The notes under the pieces are model-generated. The model did no database searches. It was not told the DNA's origin and saw only the letters and a program-made list of their open reading frames with translations. Shown here one piece after another: positions 25,558 through 34,673 of a stretch of 64,000 bases of DNA. Origin of the DNA: JAHEJA01 sp965656445 (lineage in GTDB: Bacteria; Pseudomonadota; Alphaproteobacteria; Rhodobacterales; Rhodobacteraceae); NCBI GenBank assembly GCA_965656445.1, contig CBFHKO010000001.1, positions 310,001 through 374,000 of the forward strand, read 5' to 3'. Both the position numbers and the translations under genes were made by a program. Each line of letters starts with the position of its first letter. Within the stretch, counting starts at the first letter, position 1.

Positions 25558-26055
25558 ATGTCCGAACCAGACGAGCCAAAATGGCGGATCGCCCCCCCAG
25601 CAGAAGCTCGAATTGTGCCGGGCTTATTTCGAAGTCGAAACTTTATTTGGGACAATGATCATCGGATAGTAGAGAGCCATGGCGTTACATGGTCACAATT
25701 CCTCGCTTTGTCATCGCTTAGATCTGCGGGGCCAGATCAAACTTTGTCTCCGACACAACTATACACAGCGGCACAAGTCACGTCTGGCGGTATGACCAAA
25801 ATGATGAATGCCTTGAGTGATGCCAACCTCATCGTGCGTATCGACAACCCAAACGACAAGCGAAGCCGTTTGGTCCAAATCACTCCCAAAGGGGCAAAGT
25901 TGTCCGAACAAATTGTAGAAGAGTTAATCAAAACAAACAAAGCGTTGATCGGCGGCATTCTCGAAGCAGAAGAAACCGAAGAATTGGCCAGACTACTTCA
26001 CAAACTCAGCGCAGGGTTACAAAAGCGCAAAAACGAAGGCAGCGGACGGGCGTAA
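25558..26055 (+). CDS. MarR family transcriptional regulator
   Basis: 165 residues from the ATG at 25558, which has GGAGAAG ahead of it. The winged helix is visible at about 50-130: VTWSQFLALSSLRSAGPDQTLSPTQLY, AAQVTSGGMTKMMNALSDANLIVRIDNPNDKRSRLVQITPKGAKL, with the DKRSR wing typical of MarR. Flanking helices form the dimer interface. It is divergent from the secreted NTF2 gene with a palindrome between, so control of that gene and of itself is likely. The ligand cannot be predicted. Confidence 0.9.
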   Translation: MSEPDEPKWRIAPPAEARIVPGLFRSRNFIWDNDHRIVESHGVTWSQFLALSSLRSAGPDQTLSPTQLYTAAQVTSGGMTKMMNALSDANLIVRIDNPNDKRSRLVQITPKGAKLSEQIVEELIKTNKALIGGILEAEETEELARLLHKLSAGLQKRKNEGSGRA

Positions 26056-26180
26056 CAGAAAGTCGTTCTAGGTCTGTGTCTCAGCCACCAAGTGATCTCT
26101 GTCACATAGACCAATTTAACCGCACCCTTGTCACCTGAGCGAATGTTGCCTATCTCATTCATAACAACAATGAGGTCACA

Positions 26181-28004
26181 ATGTTTACACTTCCTTTTCC
26201 GCTCCACGATGCAAACCCGTCTTCGGGGTCCGAGAACCTTGGCAATCTTCCTGAGTGGGATTTAACCGATCTCTATCCGTCACAGGACGATGCGTCCCTG
26301 AAGAGTGATCTAGACTGGCTCAACACTGAATGCGCAGCCTTTGCCGCAGATTATGAGGGAAAACTAGCTGACCTTTCGGCCGCTGAGTTTTTGAAATGCG
26401 TTCATCGCAATGAAAAAATCAACAATATCGCGGGACGTATCATGTCCTATGCAGGCTTGCGGTATTATCAACTGACCACGGACGCAGAACGCACCAAGTT
26501 CATGTCCGATTGCCAAGAGCAAATCACAAACTTCACGACGCCTTTGGTCTTTTTCACCTTGGAAGTGAACCGATTGGCTGATGACCATTTCGATGCGCTT
26601 TTCGCGGAGAATATAGACCTTGCACGGTACAAACCTGTGTTTGATCGCATTCGCGCAATGAAACCCTATCAGCTTTCTGACGAATTAGAGCGGTTTTTGC
26701 ACGATCTTGGTGTCGTTGGGGACGCTTGGGAACGTTTGTTTGACGAGACTATTGCTGGGCTGACTTTTGTGGTCGATGGCGAAGAGTATAACATCGAAGG
26801 CACACTCAATTTCCTAACAGACCAAAATCGCGACAAACGTGAAGCGGCAGCGCGGGAATTGGCGCGAGTGCTGAATGAGAATATCAAAATCTTTGCTCGT
26901 GTTCACAACACGCAGACCAAAGAAAAAGATATCATGGATCGCTGGCGTGGGATGGAAACACCGCAAATGGGTCGGCACTTGTCAAATGACGTCGAACCCG
27001 AAGTCGTCGAGGCGCTGCGCAATGCGGTTGTGGCCGCCTACCCCAAGCTCAGCCATCGCTATTACAACCTCAAACGCAAATGGCTTGGTCTTGATCGTAT
27101 GGAAGTCTGGGATAGAAATGCCCCACTTCCGCTAGAAAGCGATCGGATTGTTGATTGGGATGAGGCACGCGACCTTGTTATGACAGCTTATAACAGCTTT
27201 GACCCGCGCATGGGTGAATTGGCTGAGCCGTTCTTTGACAAAGGATGGATCGATGCCGCCGTTAAACCCGGCAAAGCACCTGGTGCGTTTGCGCATCCAA
27301 CAGTCACCAATGTTCATCCCTACGTCATGCTGAACTATCTCGGAAAACCCCGTGATGTCATGACCTTGGCGCATGAATTGGGCCACGGCGTTCATCAGGT
27401 GCTCGCCGCTAAGCAGGGTGAAATGTTATCTTCCACGCCACTCACATTGGCAGAGACCGCCTCTGTTTTTGGCGAGATGCTGACCTTCCAGAAAATGCTC
27501 GAAGGGGCGACATCCGTTGAAGAGCGCAAAGTCATGTTGGCCGGCAAAGTCGAAGACATGATTAACACCGTTGTGCGTCAAATCGCGTTTTATGATTTCG
27601 AATGCAAATTGCACGCGGCCCGCAAAGAGGGCGAGCTGACACCAGAAGATATCAACGCCCTCTGGATGTCAGTCCAAGCCGAAAGTCTCGGCGATGCTTT
27701 TGATTTCATGGATGGCTATGAAACATTCTGGGCCTATATCCCGCATTTCGTTCACTCCCCCTTCTACGTCTATGCATATGCCTTTGGCGATGGATTGGTA
27801 AACGCGCTCTATGCTGTCTACAAAGATCAGCCAGACGGGTTCCAAGACAAATATTTTGAGATGCTCACAGCGGGCGGATCAAAACACCACTCTGAATTAT
27901 TGAAACCTTTTGGCCTTGATGCCTCAGACCCCAAATTCTGGGACAAAGGCCTCAGCATGATTTCAGATATGATTGATGAATTGGAACGTCTCGAAGACGC
28001 CTAA
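26181..28004 (+). CDS. pepF: Oligoendopeptidase F (M3 family metallopeptidase)
   Basis: 607 residues. Zinc peptidase that cleaves oligopeptides in the cytoplasm. The HExxH motif HELGH (His398, Glu399, His402) is followed by the third-ligand helix LAETASVFGEM about 28 residues later, as in the M3B subfamily. The N-terminal part (EWDLTDLYPSQDD, KINNIAGRIMSYAGLRY) and C-terminal FVHSPFYVYAYAFG, LLKPFGLDASDPKFW are characteristic. GAGG precedes the ATG. A terminator follows. Single-gene unit; identification secure. Confidence 0.95.
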   Translation: MFTLPFPLHDANPSSGSENLGNLPEWDLTDLYPSQDDASLKSDLDWLNTECAAFAADYEGKLADLSAAEFLKCVHRNEKINNIAGRIMSYAGLRYYQLTTDAERTKFMSDCQEQITNFTTPLVFFTLEVNRLADDHFDALFAENIDLARYKPVFDRIRAMKPYQLSDELERFLHDLGVVGDAWERLFDETIAGLTFVVDGEEYNIEGTLNFLTDQNRDKREAAARELARVLNENIKIFARVHNTQTKEKDIMDRWRGMETPQMGRHLSNDVEPEVVEALRNAVVAAYPKLSHRYYNLKRKWLGLDRMEVWDRNAPLPLESDRIVDWDEARDLVMTAYNSFDPRMGELAEPFFDKGWIDAAVKPGKAPGAFAHPTVTNVHPYVMLNYLGKPRDVMTLAHELGHGVHQVLAAKQGEMLSSTPLTLAETASVFGEMLTFQKMLEGATSVEERKVMLAGKVEDMINTVVRQIAFYDFECKLHAARKEGELTPEDINALWMSVQAESLGDAFDFMDGYETFWAYIPHFVHSPFYVYAYAFGDGLVNALYAVYKDQPDGFQDKYFEMLTAGGSKHHSELLKPFGLDASDPKFWDKGLSMISDMIDELERLEDA

Positions 28005-28028
28005 AGCAGCATTTAAAAGATCATTAAC

Positions 28029-28060
28029 CGCCTCGATATAGGTCATCGGGGCGTTTTTTT
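28029..28060 (+). terminator. Terminator of pepF
   Basis: Arms CGCCTCGAT and ATCGGGGCG with a six-base loop, followed by seven T. The T run touches the stop of the convergent hydrolase gene at 28059. Confidence 0.85.
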
Positions 28061-28775
28061 ATGCCTGAACGGCGGCGTCCTGCTTGGTCAAAAGTGAGGA
28101 CAAAATGCCATTCACCTCTTCTGGCGCTTCGAGAGTGGGAAAGTGTCCTGAAGTCTCAATCACATGAAACGACGCATGTGGAATGAGCTCAGCCATAAAT
28201 TCTTGGCGCTTAAGAGGGAACATTTCGTCCTGCGCACCGCAAATTACAGCAGATGGAAGGCGCAGGCGTCTAAGGGTGGCTTGCTGATCCAAGCGGCGTT
28301 GCAACGCCCGCGCTTGGGTCACATAGACCTCTGATCCAAGCGACACAGCCATATCAACCAAGAGGTTTTGATGAGCCAGTTTGCGATCACTCGGAGCAAG
28401 TAACCCCGTTTGAAGCTCTTCTCTTACCACTTCATCGAGGCGCCCAATTTTCGCACCAATAATCTTGGATTCGCGTGATGCCGCTGTTTGAGGCGTTTCA
28501 GCCAAAGGCGAGCAGGACATTAATGCGAGATGAGACACACGTTTCGGATCACGGCGAACTATATCCATCGCAATCGCCCCCCCAAGCCCCGCGCCAATCA
28601 AGGCGAACCGCTCAGGCAAAGCCTGCAATACAGAATTTGCCATGAGCTCTATAGTAGGTTCTGACCCAAAATTAGGAATAATGATCGTTCTGGTCGCTGA
28701 AAACTCTGAAATAACACTTTGAAACAAGCGCGCATCGCACATCATATCTGGCAGAAGAACCAAAGGTTCAAACAT
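28059..28775 (-). CDS. Alpha/beta-hydrolase-fold protein with Gly at the nucleophile position
   Basis: 238 residues from the ATG at 28775, which has TTGGGGAAT in front. Fold features: LVLLPDMMCDARLFQ at the start (lid/oxyanion strand), ALIGAGLGGAIAMDIV where the nucleophile elbow should be, AVICGAQDEMFPL with the acid, and IETSGHFPTLEAPEEV with the His. The elbow reads G61-A-G63-L-G-G instead of GxSxG, so the nucleophilic serine is replaced by glycine while acid and His remain. This argues against ordinary esterase activity. Otherwise intact in length and frame. Standing alone, function unknown. Confidence 0.82.
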   Translation of the reverse strand: MFEPLVLLPDMMCDARLFQSVISEFSATRTIIIPNFGSEPTIELMANSVLQALPERFALIGAGLGGAIAMDIVRRDPKRVSHLALMSCSPLAETPQTAASRESKIIGAKIGRLDEVVREELQTGLLAPSDRKLAHQNLLVDMAVSLGSEVYVTQARALQRRLDQQATLRRLRLPSAVICGAQDEMFPLKRQEFMAELIPHASFHVIETSGHFPTLEAPEEVNGILSSLLTKQDAAVQA

Positions 28776-29030
28776 GATATTCCCCAATTGCATAAGATCC
28801 GAATAAAAAGACCAAAACTAAGTACTAAACAAATATAGGACTGTCCGATTTAGCTAAATCACACAGACCTCTTTAACTAAGGTAAATTACATTAAGTTGA
28901 CAATGGCAATTCTAGGCCAAACAATTTGAAATAAACATAAATCTGTGCGGCCTGAGAGCAGCACAATTTAACTTTTAATTGTTTTCGTCAAGGTAAAAAC
29001 ACGCCAAGGTTATACTCGGCATGTTCACTT

Positions 29031-30047
29031 TTATTGTTCGAGCTGGCTCCAAAAGAGACCAAGATGCCGAGACACAATCTCGTCATACCGCTTGGATTGT
29101 TTCAAGGCTTCTAAGCCAGCGTTGAAGCGATACAAATGCGTGGTCCCGCGCCAATGCTTTTTGGAAATCAACACATGGAGACCTTCGATAGAGAGCGGAC
29201 GCTTCAAAGGTTCAACAGCCCCTTTTAGCCCAAGGTCATGAATTTTGGTCCACCCCAAAAATTCATTGACTGTTACCGCGTCCACTTCACCCTTCATCAG
29301 CAAATCAAAGCATGCATCTGGGCTTTCCGCTTGAACCAGTGTGATTGCGCCGGACTTAAGCCATTCGCGCCCTGCACGGTCCAAATCATGGGTAAAGTAT
29401 CCAACAGGTCGGCACAGCGTTTTTCCCACAATATCCGCATCTGTTTCAAACTCAAACGGGTTGTCTGTGCGCGTGAACAACAAGATCAGCAATTCGACAA
29501 GAGGTTCTGAAAAATGGAAATTTGCACAGCGCTCATTCTCGCGATCCTCTTCGCAATTTGGGCGCAACCACGGAAATCCCATATCAAACTCTTTGCCATC
29601 AAGCTGTGGGAACAAATGCGTTGACCAATCATCATCCCAAGTGATCGCATAGGGAACGGGGTATGGACTATTTTCCAAAGCCGCATTCACCAATTCGGTG
29701 ACCATACCTTCACCCACCCAATTGCGATCCGTAAACGGCGCATAATCAGACCCCGTCAAAAGCTTCATCTCCGCGTCAACCTGTTGCAACGGCGTCGCAT
29801 CGGCGACATCATTGCTTGGCAAACATGGGATGTTCAGCATGGTCCCCACAGGAAACTGAAGCATAGACCCGCCCAGTTTGTCTTGGTTCCCGTAATAGAT
29901 CACAGACCATTTTTGCTGATCCTGATAGTAGGTGTCAGCAATGGAAAAGACCGTATCCCCTACCTTGACTTCGTGTTCAACATCACAGGCGGCCCATGCG
30001 GATTGACCCAATAGAAGCGCAGTTAAAAAGACAATAAAACGCATCAA
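29031..30047 (-). CDS. LysM plus periplasmic solute-binding domain protein (copy 2)
   Basis: 338 residues. Signal peptide (FIVFLTALLLGQSAWA), a LysM domain at about 20-75 (EHEVKVGDTVFSIADTYYQDQQKWSVIYYGN ... LNIPC), then a bacterial extracellular solute-binding domain (family 3 type) from about residue 95: LLTGSDYAPFTDRNWVGEGMVTELVNAAL, DWSTHLFPQLDGKEFDMGFPW, IVGKTLCRPVGYFTHDLD and LSIEGLHVLISK. It begins six bases after the stop of the upstream paralogue, so both are one operon. No permease gene is adjacent, hence it may sense or bind rather than transport. Confidence 0.82.
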   Translation of the reverse strand: MMRFIVFLTALLLGQSAWAACDVEHEVKVGDTVFSIADTYYQDQQKWSVIYYGNQDKLGGSMLQFPVGTMLNIPCLPSNDVADATPLQQVDAEMKLLTGSDYAPFTDRNWVGEGMVTELVNAALENSPYPVPYAITWDDDWSTHLFPQLDGKEFDMGFPWLRPNCEEDRENERCANFHFSEPLVELLILLFTRTDNPFEFETDADIVGKTLCRPVGYFTHDLDRAGREWLKSGAITLVQAESPDACFDLLMKGEVDAVTVNEFLGWTKIHDLGLKGAVEPLKRPLSIEGLHVLISKKHWRGTTHLYRFNAGLEALKQSKRYDEIVSRHLGLFWSQLEQ

Positions 30048-30053
30048 ACCCTC

Positions 30054-31139
30054 CTATAGCTCGCTCCAGATTTTTGACATATGCGCGTCGATAATCTGTT
30101 GGTAGGTACCATTTTGTTTGATCTCTGTGAGGCCAGAATTGATAGTCTCAAGCAACAGATCGCTATCCGGATGCGATTTGCTCACCACGACATGCAGACC
30201 TTCGATCGACAATGGACGCGTTTGCACAATATCTACACGGGATCCCATATCCAAGTCTTTGATCGCCTTGCGCCCTGTGAATTCGTTCAAGGCAACCGCA
30301 TCAACGGTTCCCTCCGACAAAAGCTCAAAACAATCAGCGACACTGACAGGTTGCGTCAAAGTGATTTTGCCATCGGCAAGCCAATTGCGTCCGTTCTTGT
30401 CCAAATCATGGGTATAATACCCCTTGGGCCGACAAAGCGTTTTACCGATGATATCGCTGTCTTGTTGAAACCGGATAGGGCGTGATCGATCCGTGAACAG
30501 CAAAACCAACATTTCAAACATTGGATCAGAGAAATTGAAATTGGCACAGCGATATTCATCAGGGTTCGCCGCGCAGTCAGGTTGCAACCAAGGAAACCCC
30601 ATATCTAACATTGCATTTGACAAGAGCGGATCCAAATGAGCGGACCAATCATTGACCCAATGCACATCATATCCACCGTCACCGCTCGATTGCGTCATAG
30701 CCGCATGCACAATCTCTGTGACCAACCCGCCATTCAACGCTTTGCGATCTGTGAAGGGCGCGTAGTCATCCGCGGTGAGAAGGTTCACTTTGAGTGCAGC
30801 AGGAGAGGCTGATTGTTTCACAACGCGTGTAGGCGTTGGCGCTTTGGGTGGGGCTTTGGGCCGTGCAACAGCCTCCACTCCGTCCAAGCCAACAGGCATT
30901 CCATTGATACAAGGCAATTGAATTGTTTGCCCGACGCGAATTTTATTGGGGCTATCCCCGATAGTTGAGACATTCGCATTGTAAACGGCTGACCATTTAC
31001 GGGCATCTTTATAAAATTTATCCGCGACACCGGATAGCGTGTCTCCACGTGAAATTTTATAAGAGCCCCCACAGGATTGCGCAAACGCGGGCGCAGACAA
31101 CATAACAAGGGCGCAAAATGCGCCTGAAAATATTTTCAT
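30054..31139 (-). CDS. LysM plus periplasmic solute-binding domain protein (copy 1)
   Basis: 361 residues, a paralogue of the next gene with the same layout: signal peptide (FSGAFCALVMLSAPAFA), LysM at about 22-77 (SYKISRGDTLSGVADKFYKDARKWSAVYNANVS ... QTIQLPC), a proline/lysine-rich linker (RPKAPPKAPTPTRVVK) absent from copy 2, and a family 3 type binding domain (LLTADDYAPFTDRKALNGGLVTEIVHAAM, IIGKTLCRPKGYYTHDLDKNGRNWL, LSIEGLHVVVSK). LysM should hold the protein to peptidoglycan. Ligand unknown; the binding domain keeps several cysteines (DCAANPDEYRCANF) shared by both copies. Confidence 0.82.
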   Translation of the reverse strand: MKIFSGAFCALVMLSAPAFAQSCGGSYKISRGDTLSGVADKFYKDARKWSAVYNANVSTIGDSPNKIRVGQTIQLPCINGMPVGLDGVEAVARPKAPPKAPTPTRVVKQSASPAALKVNLLTADDYAPFTDRKALNGGLVTEIVHAAMTQSSGDGGYDVHWVNDWSAHLDPLLSNAMLDMGFPWLQPDCAANPDEYRCANFNFSDPMFEMLVLLFTDRSRPIRFQQDSDIIGKTLCRPKGYYTHDLDKNGRNWLADGKITLTQPVSVADCFELLSEGTVDAVALNEFTGRKAIKDLDMGSRVDIVQTRPLSIEGLHVVVSKSHPDSDLLLETINSGLTEIKQNGTYQQIIDAHMSKIWSEL

Positions 31140-31321
31140 AATACCGATCCCTTTAGCTTCCCCGCTAATTGGAACCGAATGTAGTGTAGGTCGTCAAGAC
31201 TTAACATATATCTTGCGATTAGCCATAAAAATTAAGGCCATAGCGACGTCTACCTTAAGGCGAATCAAAGCGATCCAGAAAGGGCCAAAAAAATCCATGA
31301 TTCTTTTGATCGATGTTGACC

Positions 31322-32065
31322 CTAGCTCAGCTCTAAAACCTCACCCAAGGCGCGCTTTAGGATATTCAGGCAAATCGGGGTTGAAAACGAATGATCCGCC
31401 CCGCTCACAAATTCCAGATGTAAGTCAGTGGCCTCAATATGATCAAAGAGACGCAAAGCAGTGGCCCGCGTCACACTTGCATCCTCGCTTCCCTGAAGCA
31501 ATCGAACAGGGCACTCTAACGTCAAAGGAGAGCGTAACACCAATTGCGCCCGCCCCTCTTCGATCAAGCGCCACGTAATTGGATATGGGGAGCCATAATC
31601 AGAAGGGACATCGACACTCCCCTCTTGCATCAATTCTGAGCGTTCCTCCTCGGAAAAAGAGGCCCAGAACCCATCTTCGGTAAAATCCGGGGCCGCCGCT
31701 ATTCCAACGAACCCAGCGACACGATCCCCCAATCGCTTGCTAATCAAGAGCGAAATCCAGCCCCCCATGGACGAGCCGACCAAGACCACAGGCCCCTCAA
31801 TTTTTGCCTCAATAATCGACAAAGCATCCTCAGCCCAATCGCCAATAGACCCATCCACGAATTCACCTGAGGAGACCCCATGCCCAGAATAATCAAACCG
31901 CAAAAAAGCACGCCCCACGGAGCGCGCCCAATCCTCTAAGAATGTGGCCTTTGACCCTTCCATATCGGACATAAAGCCACCTAAAAACACAACTGCGGGC
32001 GAGCGGCCTGAAACATAGGAATAAGCGATTGAACGGCCCTGTGGCGTGCTATGATAATCAACCAT
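31322..32065 (-). CDS. Alpha/beta-hydrolase (ABHD10/BAAT-like thioesterase group)
   Basis: 247 residues from the ATG at 32065, preceded by GAGGAG. Nucleophile elbow GSSMGG with Ser99, FLGGFMSDMEGSKATFLEDWA near residue 27 and RFDYSGHGVSSGEF after strand 4 match the family that includes ABHD10 and acyl-protein or acyl-CoA thioesterases; LLQGSEDASVTRATAL holds the acid and SGADHSFS the His. Cytoplasmic. Divergent from thrS. Fold secure, substrate unknown. Confidence 0.86.
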   Translation of the reverse strand: MVDYHSTPQGRSIAYSYVSGRSPAVVFLGGFMSDMEGSKATFLEDWARSVGRAFLRFDYSGHGVSSGEFVDGSIGDWAEDALSIIEAKIEGPVVLVGSSMGGWISLLISKRLGDRVAGFVGIAAAPDFTEDGFWASFSEEERSELMQEGSVDVPSDYGSPYPITWRLIEEGRAQLVLRSPLTLECPVRLLQGSEDASVTRATALRLFDHIEATDLHLEFVSGADHSFSTPICLNILKRALGEVLELS

Positions 32066-32263
32066 GGAATGCTCCTCATTTTTGAAAACTCTGCCACAGT
32101 CCCCATAGATTGACCAGACATCGACACCCACTATCCCTGAGATGTTTTAAAAAGAAAGAAGGAACAGCTTGACGCGCCTGTGCGAACAGGTCAAAACCGC
32201 AACCGAACCAATATACCCGCAATCGGGCGTTCCGTGGGCGCCAAACAGACGAGGAGGACGCAG

Positions 32264-34210
32264 ATGTCCCAAATCTCTCTCACTTTTCCAGATGGCAACA
32301 AACGTGACTATGACGCAGGCGTGACCCCTGCTGAGGTGGCCGCATCCATCGCTACATCCCTTGCCAAAAAAGCGATCTCTGCGACCGTGAACGGCGACCA
32401 CTGGGACATGCAGTGGCCAATCACCGAAGACGCCAGCATCGCCATCAACACGATGAAAGACGAAGTTCCAGCCCTTGAGTTGGTGCGCCATGACCTCGCA
32501 CATATCATGGCGCGCGCTGTGCAAGAGATTTGGCCAGACGTCAAAGTGACTATTGGACCCGTGATCAATCACGGCTGGTACTATGACTTTGATCGCAAAG
32601 AGCCGTTTTCCCCAGAGGACCTCGGCCTCATCGAGAAAAAGATGAAAGAGATCATCAATCTTCGTGATGGCGTACGCACCGAAGTTTGGGACCGCCCACG
32701 CGCCATTCAGCATTACAAAGACACGAATGAACCGTTCAAAGTTGAATTGATCGAAAGCATCCCAGGGGATGAGCCAATTCGCATGTATTGGCATGGGGAG
32801 TGGCAAGACCTGTGCCGTGGCCCGCACTTGCAAAACACCGGTCAAGTTCCCGCCGATGGCTTTAAATTGATGAGCGTCGCTGGGGCCTATTGGCGCGGCG
32901 ATAGCTCACGTGAACAGCTCCAGCGGATTTATGGCGTTGCGTTCTTGAACAAAGAACAACTCAAAGCGCATCTCAACATGCTCGAGGAGGCCGCCAAACG
33001 CGATCACCGCAAATTGGGCCGCGAAATGGACCTCTTCCATATGCAAGAAGAGGCACCGGGCCAAATCTTTTGGCACCCTAATGGTTGGAAGATTTACACA
33101 ACATTGCAAGACTACATGCGCCGCCAACAAGAGCGCGGTGGCTATGTCGAAGTGAACACGCCTCAGGTCGTGGATCGCAAATTGTGGGAGGCCTCTGGTC
33201 ACTGGGACAAATACCAAGAGAACATGTTTATCGTCGAAGTGGACGAAGAACATGCCCGCGAAAAGGCCGTGAATGCGCTCAAGCCGATGAACTGTCCTTG
33301 CCACGTCCAAGTCTATAACCAAGGCTTGAAATCCTATCGTGATCTGCCGCTGCGTATGGCGGAATTTGGGTCTTGTAACCGATACGAACCCTCTGGTGCC
33401 TTGCATGGAATTATGCGGGTGCGTGGGTTTACCCAAGATGACGCGCATATATTCTGCCGCGAAGATCAGATTGAGGAAGAAACCAAAAAATTCATCGAAT
33501 TCCTCTCCGCAATCTACAAAGACCTCGGATTTACAAAATTCGCCATCAAATTCTCAGACCGTCCGGACACACGCTCAGGATCGGATGAGGTTTGGGACAA
33601 GGCCGAAGGTGCGCTAAAATCGGCGACAGAGGCCGCCGGGTATGAGTTCGAATTAAATCCAGGTGAAGGTGCGTTTTATGGCCCGAAATTGGAATTCGTT
33701 TTGACCGATGCGATTGGTCGCGATTGGCAATGTGGCACGTTACAGGTTGATTTCGTGCTTCCTGACCGGTTGGACGCCAATTATGTTGGCGAAGACGGCG
33801 CAAAACATCGGCCCGTTATGCTGCACCGTGCGGTTCTTGGATCCTTTGAACGGTTCATCGGCATTCTGATCGAAAGCTTTGCAGGACGCCTACCCCTTTG
33901 GTTGGCCCCACGCCAAGTTGTTGTTGCGGCGATTGTATCAGATGCAGATGACTATTGCCGCGAAGTCGTGGACGCCTTGAAAGCCAAAGGCATCCGCGCC
34001 GAGCTTGATCTCCGCAATGAGAAAATTAACTATAAAGTGCGCGAACATTCCGTAGGCAAAGTGCCCGTCATTTTGGCCTGCGGCATGAAAGAAGTCAGCG
34101 ACAAATCCGTTTCAGTGCGCCGCTTGGGGGAAAAACAAACCTCTGTGGTTTCGCTAGACGAGATCGTTGCAACGCTTTCTCAAGAAGCAATCGCACCAGA
34201 TTTGAAGTAA
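32264..34210 (+). CDS. thrS: Threonyl-tRNA synthetase
   Basis: 648 residues from the ATG at 32264 with GAGGAGGA in front. Charges tRNA-Thr and edits mischarged serine. Domain order: TGS (SLTFPDGNKRDYDAGVTPAEVAASI, 1-65), the editing domain with the HxxxH motif RHDLAHIMARAVQ, the class II catalytic core with zinc Cys344 in MNCPCHVQ, motif 2 MRVRGFTQDDAHIFC and motif 3 VMLHRAVLGSFERFIG, and the anticodon-binding domain (VVVAAIVSDADDYCREV). The leader contains short hairpins but no clear leader peptide. Secure. Confidence 0.97.
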   Translation: MSQISLTFPDGNKRDYDAGVTPAEVAASIATSLAKKAISATVNGDHWDMQWPITEDASIAINTMKDEVPALELVRHDLAHIMARAVQEIWPDVKVTIGPVINHGWYYDFDRKEPFSPEDLGLIEKKMKEIINLRDGVRTEVWDRPRAIQHYKDTNEPFKVELIESIPGDEPIRMYWHGEWQDLCRGPHLQNTGQVPADGFKLMSVAGAYWRGDSSREQLQRIYGVAFLNKEQLKAHLNMLEEAAKRDHRKLGREMDLFHMQEEAPGQIFWHPNGWKIYTTLQDYMRRQQERGGYVEVNTPQVVDRKLWEASGHWDKYQENMFIVEVDEEHAREKAVNALKPMNCPCHVQVYNQGLKSYRDLPLRMAEFGSCNRYEPSGALHGIMRVRGFTQDDAHIFCREDQIEEETKKFIEFLSAIYKDLGFTKFAIKFSDRPDTRSGSDEVWDKAEGALKSATEAAGYEFELNPGEGAFYGPKLEFVLTDAIGRDWQCGTLQVDFVLPDRLDANYVGEDGAKHRPVMLHRAVLGSFERFIGILIESFAGRLPLWLAPRQVVVAAIVSDADDYCREVVDALKAKGIRAELDLRNEKINYKVREHSVGKVPVILACGMKEVSDKSVSVRRLGEKQTSVVSLDEIVATLSQEAIAPDLK

Positions 34211-34270
34211 ATCTTTCGTAAGACAACATTTCTGGCTTGAGACAATTTTTTTGTCACGATAAACAGCACT

Positions 34271-34540
34271 ATGGAAAAACCTTATGAAGATATGGCAAAA
34301 CGTATTCGCTGGCACCGTTCCTTATTAGGAATGACGCAGTCTGAATATGCCGCCAAAGCAGGCCTAAAACGCTCCCAACTTAACAACTGGGAAAGCGGTG
34401 ATTTTCAAGTAGGTATATCAGGCGCGCGGCTTTTGAAGAAAACATACGGACTATCCTTAGACTTCATATATGAAGGCGACCCAGCCACATTGGACATGAC
34501 CTTAAGAAAACAACTTTTAGATACCCCTTTGGAAAGCTGA
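34271..34540 (+). CDS. XRE family helix-turn-helix protein
   Basis: 89 residues. A Cro/C1-type DNA-binding domain spans about residues 8-65: MAKRIRWHRSLLGMTQSEYAAKAGLKRSQLNNWESGDFQVGISGARLLKKTYGLSLDFIY cut across five helices, with the recognition helix around LKRSQLNNWE. No extra sensor domain and no toxin partner. It lies 61 bp after thrS in the same direction and could be read through from it. Target unknown. Confidence 0.85.
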   Translation: MEKPYEDMAKRIRWHRSLLGMTQSEYAAKAGLKRSQLNNWESGDFQVGISGARLLKKTYGLSLDFIYEGDPATLDMTLRKQLLDTPLES

Positions 34541-34673
34541 TCCTCAAAGGTCCGTCGTTTTTCTAAAAGCGTCGGTAGGAAATTCGCCTTTCAGAGCGTT
34601 AGCCCAAAGACTATAAAAAATTCTTTGTACTTTCAAAAAATTTGAGGCCACACCTATTTGCGGCCCCAAACTA

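Noticed and set aside
28776..29030. Small RNA or small gene in the 255 bp gap
   Set aside because: AT-rich without a clear hairpin or coding signal; nothing could be supported.
32180..32263. Leader peptide or attenuator of thrS
   Set aside because: Short hairpins are present but no convincing start codon with a threonine-rich peptide was found.
34271..34540. Antitoxin of a toxin-antitoxin pair
   Set aside because: The XRE gene has no neighbouring toxin-like gene; thrS precedes it and an ArsC-like gene is convergent.
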